This document shows positions 55,425 through 64,000 of a stretch of DNA of 64,000 bases, in pieces. The notes under the pieces are model-generated. The model was given only the letters and a program-made list of their open reading frames with translations, was not told the origin of the DNA and did no database searches. The first letter of the stretch is position 1. Every line of letters starts with the position of its first letter. The position numbers and the translations under genes are program-made. Source of the DNA: Peromyscus leucopus (Eukaryota; Chordata; Mammalia; Rodentia; Cricetidae); the NCBI RefSeq assembly GCF_004664715.2, contig NC_051072.1, positions 32,013,994 through 32,077,993 of the forward strand, read 5' to 3'.

Positions 55425-55560
55425 AAAGGAGGTGGAAGCAGCATCTCACCATGTAGCCCTGGCTTGCCTAGGACTTGGTTTGCAGACCAGGATGGCCTTA
55501 AACTTCCAGGAATCTTCCTGCCTCTGCCTCCTGAGTGCTGGGATCAAAAATGTCGCACTG
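55425..55560 (-). mobile_element. B1 SINE, antisense
   Basis: 'catctcaccatgtagccctg', 'accaggatggccttaaactt', 'cctgcctctgcctcctgagt' and 'gctgggatca'. It lies at the right end of a polypyrimidine tract. Confidence 0.9.
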
Positions 55561-57480
55561 TTATATCCTGCTGTGGTTGTTAATTTAGACCTTGGTGACT
55601 TTAACTGCCCCATCCCTGTATCTAGAATAAAGACTATCTCCTATTTCTTTGTGAATCTATTAGGGATGGAAAATTGATAAATGAGAAAGTAGTGGAAATG
55701 AATATGTGGGTTGTTGTAATCGATACATTTAAAATGAAAAGATGGAAACAAACTACTGAGACATTGAAGGAAAGAATTTTGATATGTTCAAAGAATTTAG
55801 GGATATTTGAGATGTAAAGGAGAAATTTTTAGGCAAACAGTAGCCGGTGTGATTTCCAAATGTCAGAAAAAATGAAATAGAGACAGAGACAAGGAAGAGA
55901 AATGTGTATGTGCTTGGGGACTACCTAGTTTCTTCATGAACATGTATAAACTTGATGTTTGAGGGTTGTGAAGGTTAAACTGAAAGATAGTAAGGTCAGA
56001 ACTACAAAGGGACTCCGTATCAACACTAAGGAGTTTAGATTTATGCTGCAGAACTATTTAAAAATTATAGGCAAGGAAATTCATGCACATAAAGATTCTG
56101 ATAGCCCTGATGTGTCATTCTGTGAGAAAAAACATGCATTTTATGATTACTTAGTGTCAATATTTTGCTACAAAACCCAACTCTCTACAATATTTCATCT
56201 TGTTAAAAATGACTTTCAATGGTGACTGACACTTCATTGTGAATGTTTTGAGGAATGCTAATTGGACGATGCCTTCAGGTTTTAGGCTGCTCCACTCCAG
56301 TAAATGTGAGGCACCATTTGTTTTCTTTCTAAGCAGATGGCTGCAGTGTGACAGTTGCCTGAGACTGGGCAGTAATCCGATGGAGGGACTACGGTTGTGC
56401 AGAGGACAGGAGAGTGCAGGCATGCAGGGCAGACTCGGGCATTATAAGTGTCACTCCAGGATCTTTGTTAAGCCTGCCTTATGTCCCTGATGGCTAGAAG
56501 AAAAACTGAGACAAGGGCTTGTGCTGAGGGGTAAGGGCAAATCGTGATCATCTGGACCTCAGAAGCCCAGAGAGGATGTTGCAACATCTGCTTGAAAGGA
56601 TTCTTTTAAACTATGGAATTACCTCTTCCCCCCTGCCTTGAGGTTTTATGTGGTTGGCTTAAATGCCTTGGAGCATATCATCAGAAATACAGAGGCTGAC
56701 TCAAGGTTTCTGTAGATTACTCATATGGAGAAGTCACCCCGGCCGGCTTCCAACATGTGCTGTTTTTGTCCCTCTGTGGTTGTACGGGAGCCTAGAACGC
56801 AGTCACTCCTTAGGCACACACGTCAAGCACAGCACTGTTGCTTTTCTTTGAACATTTGCATTTTCTAAGGTCTTTCCAGCCTCCTGTCACTGGGGTCTCC
56901 TCCCTGGTTCTTCATGGATACATAGGCCAGTATCTTTCAAGTTCTCTATACTTCAGAAATTTAAAAGATACAATTTCACATTCTTAGTCAACTAAGGAAA
57001 TCTTTCTCTTCCACCTTCTATACCTTCTATACCAATAGACAAGGAAAGACCTTGAGTCTGCATGAGGATTCAACACACACATGATCTCATCATGGAGACA
57101 GAACTATGAGTTAGACATCTTCGGGTCCGGGGCCCCTCAGGACACAAGTCTCCTGTAATGTGATGAAAACATTGTGTGGTCAGAGTAAGTCAGTCAACTT
57201 GAGGAATAAGGGCTGTGTGGATAATATTGGATTATGGGGTTTTCTAAATCTGATCATAGATCAGCTTCATGAGGTTCATGAACCCACTCTGGGTAGAAAA
57301 TGTGCATTGCTACCTAAGCCCTGCTTGTTCCTTATCCCCAGAAATGCTGTGAAATCATCCCTATCGTGAAGGACACTCTGGCTGGTGACAGATTCTCTCA
57401 TTTTGTTCATTTGAAAATGCTTTCATTTTCTCTTCATTCTTAAAGCACTTGTCCCTGAATGAATACCCATAATATTCCTT
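55561..57480. other. Intergenic, no repeat recognised
   Basis: Unique-looking sequence with no gene recognised. The open frames of 60-88 codons appear to be chance. Confidence 0.6.
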
Positions 57481-57484
57481 TCCA

Positions 57485-57625
57485 TCCCATCATCCTTCCT
57501 CCCTGCCTTTCCTTTGTCTCTTCCTTCCCCTCCCCTCCCTCTCCCTCTCCTCCCCTCCCTCCCCCCCCCCTCCCCTCCCTTTCCCTCCCTTTCTCCATTC
57601 TTTCCATTTTATTCCTCTTTTCCTT
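57485..57625. repeat. Polypyrimidine (CCCT)n tract with a C run
   Basis: About 130 bases of C/T, including a run of about ten C near 57562-57571. Confidence 0.95.
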
Positions 57626-57737
57626 TTGTTTTCAAACTTGAAAATGTTTGCTTCTTCTGCCTGGATTTTATAATTCCTATGACCCTTTGGATGGCTTTTC
57701 CTGTATAGGAAACTCCTTTTGCCCTTTATATTTTAGT

Positions 57738-57897
57738 CTCTGTGTGTGTCCACATGAGCACACATGCACATGGCACAGCACTTGTCTGTTCTCTCAGTCC
57801 ATCATATGGGTACTGGAGATCAGGCCACAGAGCTAAGGTTGCCAGGCTTGGCAGCAAGCTCGTTTTCCCATTGAGCAATACCTTGCTGGCCCCCTTT
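57738..57897 (-). mobile_element. tRNA-derived rodent SINE, antisense
   Basis: 'gtgtgtccacatgagcacac', 'gggtactggagatcaggcca', 'gccaggcttggcagcaagct' and 'cccattgagcaataccttgc' match a B2/B3-type SINE in reverse, ending at ggcccc. Confidence 0.7.
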
Positions 57898-57904
57898 TGT
57901 TCTT

Positions 57905-58350
57905 TTTAAGATACAGGTTTTCTTCAAAATTTATTGTTTAATAATTTTGTGTGTAAATATAATGTGCTTTGAGCAAATCTGCCCACTCTTTGCCCTCTAA
58001 TTCTTGCTAAACATTCCCTCCCACCATCATGTCTTCTCCTGCGTCCACTTAGTGTTGTCAGTGTGTCCATGGCCATAAGGTTGTTGGCCACCAGAACACA
58101 CACCAGCATCCATCCATCACCAATCTCCCCTGAGCTAAGTGTGGGCTTTCCTATGTCTCTCCTGTGTCCATACTGGAGCTTTGGATGGCTTCATCTTGTG
58201 TGGGTGGTATGCGTGCAATCATAGCTTTGTCGATTCCAAGTGTGCAATGAATGGTCCAGTTACAATTGGTAGACAATGTTCTGCAACAGTCTTCCACTAT
58301 CACTGGCTCTTATGTTCTCTCTACCTCTTCTTCTGAGATGATCTCTGAGC
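57905..58350 (-). mobile_element. L1 3'UTR, antisense
   Basis: 'cttagtgttgtcagtgtgtc', 'ccagcatccatccatcacca' and 'tactggagctttggatggct' have the block order of reversed rodent L1 3'UTR. It is followed directly by a sense L1 piece. Confidence 0.65.
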
Positions 58351-58384
58351 CTTGTATGGAAGGGATGTAGAACCAAAGGACTCT

Positions 58385-58800
58385 ATATTCCACTACAGAG
58401 ATATTTGCTCATCTGTGTTCATTGCTGTTCTATTCATACTAGACAGAAAATGGAAACAGCCAAACTATGCATCAACTAATAAATAAATAATGACAATATG
58501 ACACAAGCATAAGAAGATTTTATTCAGCTGTAAAGAAGATGAAATTACGAAATTTTCTGACAAATGGATGGATCTGGAAATAATCACTCTGGGTGAAGGT
58601 AACCCAGATCTAGAAAGATACATGCAACATGTTCACTCTCAGCTGAGGATCCTGGCTTTGAATCTTTAGATACATGTGCTTAAAGTGGAATATCCATAAT
58701 GTCGGGAAATTAGAGGGTGAGTGTAAAGAGGTCTTCAAGGGGGAAGGAGAGTAGATCACAGGTGGTATAAAAGGGCAGAGGGGAGGAAAGGGATAGGAAG
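58385..58800 (+). mobile_element. L1 ORF2 end / early 3'UTR, sense
   Basis: 'aaatggaaacagccaaacta', 'cattcagctgtaaagaagat'-like text, 'caaatggatggatctggaaa', 'gaaggtaacccagatctaga' and 'gaaattagagggtgagtgt' are the very conserved end of L1 ORF2 and its 3' flank. Frame-broken. Confidence 0.8.
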
Positions 58801-58879
58801 GCTTATGTGGACTGGGTATGGGAAGGCAGTGCAGAGGAGGTGTGGAGAGGGAGAGATAACTAGCAGTAAAGATGCAGGT

Positions 58880-58938
58880 CTTCTTCTCCTTCTTCTTCTC
58901 TTCTTCTTCTTCTTCTTCTTCTTCTTCTTCTTCTTCTT
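58880..58938. repeat. (TTC)n microsatellite
   Basis: About 19 TTC/CTT units beside an antisense B1. Lys/Leu/Phe homopolymer frames here are artefacts. Confidence 0.97.
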
Positions 58939-58944
58939 GTATTG

Positions 58945-59060
58945 CATTTTATGTGGACAGTCTCCCTGTGTTGCCCAGGATGGCCTCAAGCTCCTGAACT
59001 AAAATGGTCTTCTTCCCACCTATCTCAAACCCCAGGTGTATGCCACCATGCCCCACTTAT
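58945..59060 (-). mobile_element. B1 SINE, antisense
   Basis: 'acagtctccctgtgttgccc', 'aggatggcctcaagctcctg' and 'cccaggtgtatgccaccatg' are reversed B1 blocks. Confidence 0.8.
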
Positions 59061-59134
59061 TTTTGAGGCCCTTTGGCTTTATGTTTCCGAAGCATGACTT
59101 CTGAATACAGGGTCATGGTAAGGATTTCTGGGTC

Positions 59135-59240
59135 TTGTTCCTTTTGAGAATAAGTCTCACTGTATATCTCAGATTGGCTTTGAACACATGATCTCCTTTT
59201 CTGGTGTTTTGAGATGACACACAGGTGCCACCCACCTTGC
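59135..59240 (-). mobile_element. B1 SINE, antisense, diverged
   Basis: 'agtctcactgtatatctcag', 'attggctttgaacacatgat' and 'tgttttgagatgacacacag' are recognisable, altered B1 blocks. Confidence 0.65.
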
Positions 59241-59604
59241 CCTGCTACTTAGATGGATTTTGCTTCATGCAGATATATAGATTTATGCTTTGTGCCAAAT
59301 TTGAAGGAAAAAAGAAGATTTTTCACCAAGTATTGGAGTAGTTTTCTAAGCCTGCCCTTGTCTTTCTTCAGAGACCTCAGGATGCAAAAGAAGAGCTTTT
59401 TGCTATAGATTGAAACTGTTTTCTGCCAGTTTGGAATGGGTCTCCTGGATCACTGATTGCTCTCTCTCCATTCTGTTATTGAGATTTTTATTTTAGCCAT
59501 TGTAAGGTTTCTACTTTTTTCACTTGTCTCTGGAATATGCATGGAAGTGCTTTTGTGTTTGATACTTCCAATCATTAAAAGTGACATAAAAGGGGACAGC
59601 AGGG

Positions 59605-59742
59605 ACTATGGATATAGCTCAGTTGGTAGAATGCCTGTCCAACATTCAGGAGGCCCTGGGTTCGATTCCCAGTACCTCATAAAATGGACATGGTGGTGCT
59701 TGCCTGTAATCCTAGCTCTCAGGAGGTACAGACAGAAAAAAA
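59605..59742 (+). mobile_element. B4 (ID-B1 fusion) SINE, sense
   Basis: The tRNA-like head has an A box tagctcagttgg (59615-59626) and a perfect B box ggttcgattcc (59659-59669). It runs into a B1-like body 'acatggtggtgcttgcctgt', 'aatcctagctctcaggagg' and an A9 run. It is a SINE, not a tRNA gene: no cloverleaf acceptor follows. Confidence 0.85.
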
Positions 59743-59872
59743 AAGCAGACATAGCAGCACACACTATTAATGCCAGCACTCGGGAGGCAGAGGCAGGAGG
59801 ATCTCTGAGTTTTTGAGGATAGCCAGCAAGGACTACACAGAAGGACTGTCTCAAAAAATAAAAAGGTGACAA
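59743..59872 (+). mobile_element. B1 SINE, sense, inserted at the B4 A-run
   Basis: 'attaatgccagcactcggga', 'ggcagaggcaggaggatctc', 'gaggatagccagcaaggact' and 'aggactgtctcaaaaaataa'. Same orientation as the B4 and directly downstream. Confidence 0.85.
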
Positions 59873-60084
59873 CATCTCAGTCATAGATTTCTAGCATCTG
59901 TGTCATCTAGATGTTGCTATCCACCATCTTTTCATTCTGTTTCAGATCTCTTTAGCTCTTGTATGACAAGTGATTTTCATTTAAAACTTGGACATTTGGG
60001 ATGTTAAGTTTTGAGTTTCTAGACTCATTTAATGTTTCTTCTCTCCCTCCTTCCTCCCTTTCTGCTTCTTCCCCACCCCCGGTT

Positions 60085-60205
60085 CCTTCATGTAGTTCAG
60101 ACTGGACTGGAACTCACTATGTAGCTGTGACCTTGAAACTCCACCTCCACTTGCTTTTACCACCCAACCGCTGAGATTATAGATATGTACCATCACACCT
60201 ATAAG
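60085..60205 (-). mobile_element. B1 SINE, antisense, diverged
   Basis: 'gttcagactggactggaact', 'cactatgtagctgtgacctt' and 'gctgagattatagatatgta'; preceded by a CT-rich stretch. Confidence 0.7.
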
Positions 60206-62221
60206 AACTTTTAGTATTTATATAACCAAAATCTTTGTAATCCCCCCACACACTTAAAGCTGAAAAGGGTTCTTCCTGTTCCCACATGAGCCAAATATTT
60301 GTCCAGACTTATTTAGATTTTCAGTCATGTCGTTTTCTTTCATTTTCACGGCTTCATCCACTTAAAATTGGTTTCTTCTATGATATTAGGAGTGGGTTTT
60401 TTTGTTGGTCTGTTAACCTATGGTTTTAGGGAAAGGATCCTTGGATTTTTTTCAAAACCTAAAAATCTACACAAGTATCCTCAGTGCATTTCAAAATGTT
60501 GATGCAGCCACTAGAAGGGGACCTTCCTCCTCTCACCTGAGGCAGCAGGACCAGTCCTTCCTGTGAGTGTCTCTGCATTTCTTTCTCCATCCCAGTTGAG
60601 GATGATGGGAAGGAAACCTGTGTGAGCTGTCAGTCAGGCTTGTCAACACCCCAGGGGTCAAGCTCGACAGCCAATTTTGATGGAGAAGGATGCCCTGAGT
60701 TGGAGTGTCCAAGAATGTTGTTGAGGCATCTTGCCAAGTCTCCTATCATTCAACATACCCTTCCAAGGTCAGAAATACAAGTTGACTCTGTTGAAATATT
60801 AATGAAATGATTTGCTTAAATCATCTTGATTCAGATTTAGTCAAGATTTGAAAGACAAACAAGGTTGTATTGTAACATTTTTAAATCCCCCCCCCCCCCC
60901 GCAAGGGATAGTCTTTTCTAGGTGCTCTATTGCTAGGCCAGCATCATTCTTTCTACTTATTTGGACACCAAGCTTCTGTATTACCATCCTCCTGACACAT
61001 ATGAGCCAGAGTGGTGCTGCCATCTTTGGACAACTGGTAACAATTCTTGGCATTTGACATAACACAGAACACAAGTCTTTCTAATTCTCCTGCCTCTCTT
61101 CTCCTTTCCTTAACATTCTAAATCTTCAAAACCACAGACCCAACAAAACAGCATGTGCTCTCTGTTACATTCTTGATGAAATGAAGGAAGAACTCTTTTT
61201 AATCAACTGTGTAAGAAATGGGAGCAAATTCAGAAAGGGGAGGCAAGATGATGAATTTGAGGCCAATCTGTGCTAGAGATGGTACCTAAGCAAAACAAAG
61301 CAAAACAAAAAACAAACAAAAAACCCAAATCACAGAAAAGAATCTTATTGCTAAAGTGAAATAATTCCATGGAATCGATGTAAAAATCTAATGCTTTCAC
61401 TATCAGGAAACAAACAAAAATGACATTAAGAGCTTTCAGCTAGTTTTTGGCCATCTTTCTTCCTAAACTTTATATAATGATGCGAATTTAGGAAATATTT
61501 GAAAGTTGTATTTTGCAGCATTTGTGAGTTAGAGAAGATAACTGCATGAAAGAAGAAATGACTCGATATCCTTTGTTGTTAGTTCCCTGGAGTTACAGAC
61601 GCACTGATTTTGGAGTAGGGCTCATGTTGACTACTTCTAAGGCAATAAAATCCTGTTTATTGAAACTTGCCTTGTCATTACCTGAATGTTTATTGCTACA
61701 CAACCCCACCATGGATTAAAAGAAATAAATCAAATATTACAGTGCTTTATAAATACCAGTGCTGCTTTATAAGCAATTCCCAGGAAGAAGACGGCACACA
61801 ACAAAGGTGCATTCCTCAGCTTCCTGCTCTCTCTGGGCTGGAGAGGGATGTTAAAACCCAATTAAACCAGAAAGTACTGGCGCTTTCCTTGTGGTGTGCT
61901 TTCCATTAGAGGCACTCTGCCAGAGACCCAGGCGGCGGAGCTTATTTAGTGCCAGCTATCACCTTCAGCCACGCCAAGAATCTGTTGAGATGAAAACCCC
62001 CAGAAGCACTTCATCCTTCGAAAGATGGATTTTGGTCCAGACAGAGGGCTGATCTGTGGCCATATGTGCACAACTCCAGAGCAGATGAGTTTCTTCACCA
62101 GAGAAACAGGGGAACCCAGTTACTATTGGTAAGTTGAGAACAGAAAGCTGATAGCTTTAAGACAAAAGTGAGAAACTTCCTAAGTAATACATGGAAATAA
62201 ACTAGAATATAGGTGCTATCA
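60206..62221. other. Intergenic, mostly unique
   Basis: A C14 run (60887-60900) and an A-rich B1-like tail (about 61255-61325) are present. 61340-62210 looks unique and includes a SOX-type ctttgttgtt near 61572. No gene was recognised. Confidence 0.6.
60887..60900. repeat. C14 homopolymer
   Basis: Fourteen C in a row followed by G; such runs are prone to length error in assemblies. Confidence 0.97.
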
Positions 62222-62259
62222 CAAACACCACACACACACACACACACATCAAACACCCA

Positions 62260-62301
<42 letters not shown>

Positions 62302-62397
62302 ACCACATACAGACATATACACACACACCATACACACAACACACACAACGCACACAATGCACATCACACACACACACACACACACACACACAAATAC
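62222..62397. repeat. (CA)n-rich compound microsatellite
   Basis: About 175 bases of CACA with ATAC, CCAC and ACGC interruptions. Frames through it (His-Thr or Cys-Val repeats) are not genes. Confidence 0.95.
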
Positions 62398-62513
62398 ATA
62401 CATGGGGTGGGGTTGTGGTGAGCGCTCTCAAGGCTGGACTGTCACTAAAACTGAAAAATAATGTTTGGCAAACAGAAGTGAAGAGTGCTCCAGAGTCAAA
62501 GAAGAGTTAAACC

Positions 62514-62840
62514 AAGTCTAAGACAAAATGGTGTTCTTCAGACACAGCAGGGCAGCTGTGCTTGAACCCACAGCAGCTGAGACAGCATGCACAAGGCTGC
62601 ATGAAATCCAGGCAGACAAAATTCCCAGCAGGGAAGGGAGGTGGTCCTGTCCCGAGATGAGAAGCTGCTGGTAATTAACAGCTATTTTCTTTGAGGGTGT
62701 GGTCCCTGGTACACTGAACATCTTCCTGTGGATGGCCACACATCCAAGAGTGTGTAGCCAGAACTAATGTGTGAGTATGGAGTGCAGTAGATATGGGAGG
62801 AGTTAGGAGAGAGGGGTGAATATGCTAAAAATACAATATG
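62514..62840 (+). mobile_element. L1 3'UTR fragment, sense
   Basis: 'gcagctgagacagcatgcac', 'gtccctggtacactgaacat', 'cttcctgtggatggccacac' and 'atccaagagtgtgtagccag' are rodent L1 3'UTR blocks. It ends where the LTR begins. Confidence 0.65.
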
Positions 62841-63345
62841 TGTAGAATATTACTTTGACTGTGTAAAGATGTGTTATATTTGTTTATGCTGCATTTGTTT
62901 ACTTGTATAAGGATGTGTTGCTGTTTCATCTTGCCTGACTAAGACACCTCATTGGTCTAATAAGCTGAATGGCCAATAGCTAGGCAGAAGAGGGAGAGGA
63001 GGGAGAGGAGGGCTAGCTGGCAGTGAGAATAAGAGGCAGAATCTAGCGGGGGAGAGAGGAGAGAGAGAATGAGGAGCAAATGTGGGAGAAAGAAAGGGAG
63101 ATGCATGGGGCCAGCCAGGCAGCTGCCAGACAGCCAGACACAGAGTAGGACATACAGAATGAAAGGAAAGGAAAAAGCCCCAAGGCAAAATGTAGATGAA
63201 GAGAAACAGGTTAATTTAAGTTAAAGAAAAAAAAAAAAGCTAGCCAGAAATAAGTGTAAGCTAAGGCCAAGCATTCATAACTAATAAGTTTCTGTGTCAT
63301 GATTTGAGAGCTTGATACGTACATGTATGTATATATGTACGTACA
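62841..63345 (+). mobile_element. Solo-LTR-like ERV fragment, sense
   Basis: 'gactgtgtaaagatgtgtta', 'ttggtctaataagctgaatg', 'gccaatagctaggcagaaga', 'gagaaacaggttaatttaag' and 'aataagtttctgtgtcatga': the sense form of the LTR family at 35.4 and 54.2 kb. The edges are approximate and no viral coding part is present. Confidence 0.7.
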
Positions 63346-64000
63346 TATACAAAGGTAACATGAAGATTAGAGAGACTGCTATGGGCCCCAGGCATGTCCA
63401 TATATCTCTGAGAAGAAAACATTCATAAACTCAGGCATTCTTAGTAGCTTGTTGAAATCTTTTTATTTATGTATATGGTGAGGGGATATATTTATCCAAT
63501 GTTTATCCAGCAAATAACCTTATTTGTACAAGTCTTGGCTAAGGATCCTAGTCAAGAGGTATATATTTATAAAATTACTTGCAGATAGTGGCCTGCAAAC
63601 AATCACATCCCTGAATTGCTGCAGAGAGGAGAGTGGATGATCCATCCAGAAGACAAGAAGAGAAGAGAGACTTCACATTGCCATGTCCCATTGTGCCCTG
63701 GACTATATCATTATTGCCTTCACATATCACAGGTAAAGAGGCTCAGGGACTTGCCTATGACCACATTAGCCAGGTCTTGCCACACATGGTCTCCACTTCC
63801 CAACAGCAGGCCAGGTTTAATGTGTTTATGTTCACATTTCCTCAGCTGCTTAAATGCCACTTAGAAAGGCCATTCTAGTGCCACGGCTCCAGTCCCTGCT
63901 CCAGAGGGGCAGCGTCTTCTGGTCCTAATCAATGGGCACCAATGACAGCACCCAGAAAATTCTCACTTCTGTGTTGTTTCAGGTCTCACTGAAGTCACCT
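63346..64000. other. Intergenic, window end
   Basis: A MIR-like remnant (63690-63800: 'caggtaaagaggctcaggga', 'cttgcctatgaccacattag') lies in otherwise unique sequence. The 80-codon frames here are MIR-derived chance. Confidence 0.5.

Noticed and set aside
59609..59680. tRNA gene suggested by A and B boxes
   Set aside because: The tRNA-like head continues straight into a B1-like body, so it is a B4/ID SINE.
62095..62461. Cys-Val and His-Thr repeat proteins on both strands
   Set aside because: Produced by the CA microsatellite.

Overview
This window is mammalian nuclear DNA from a muroid rodent. It carries B1, B2/B3 and B4 SINEs, Lx-type L1 3' ends, and three solo-LTR-like copies of a family I associate with cricetids (hamsters, voles, deer mice). 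A cricetid is therefore more likely than mouse or rat, but I cannot name the species. There is one protein-coding gene: the 3' half of Parp8, a mono-ADP-ribosyltransferase, on the + strand. No bacterial or viral operon, CRISPR array or free-standing RNA gene was found.

Layout. 1-11701 is the 3' part of a large Parp8 intron, made of L1 debris, old MIRs, a nested L1-in-L1 insertion and a 41-bp minisatellite. From 11702 to 37449, twelve exons (93, 126, 66, 68, 49, 113, 73, 70, 74, 70, 85 and 103 nt) join in one unbroken frame of 990 nt. They encode the last 329 residues and the stop codon. Every junction is GT-AG. The exons hold the PARP catalytic domain: the H of the triad is at segment residue 172 and the Y at 207. 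The position usually occupied by glutamate lies in a hydrophobic strand around residues 292-297. The last intron is 8.7 kb and contains two minisatellites and what looks like a retroposed mRNA 3' end in antisense.

37450 to about 41752 is a long, nearly repeat-free segment read as the Parp8 3'UTR. It ends at an AATAAA with a GT-rich stretch downstream. Two much earlier AATAAA hexamers could give a short form.

From about 41.75 kb to the end there is no recognisable gene. In known mammalian maps the interval 3' of PARP8 is a gene desert running toward ISL1, which fits. This part is a patchwork of SINEs, L1 3' ends in both orientations (one pair looks like a twin-priming inversion), microsatellites, polypyrimidine tracts and LTRs. 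Between them lie repeat-poor, homeodomain-motif-rich stretches (46.7-47.3 and 52.4-52.7 kb) that are candidate distal regulatory elements. I found no convincing new gene system. The most useful leads are the candidate conserved noncoding elements, the possible alternative 3' ends of Parp8, and the datable nested transposon insertion.
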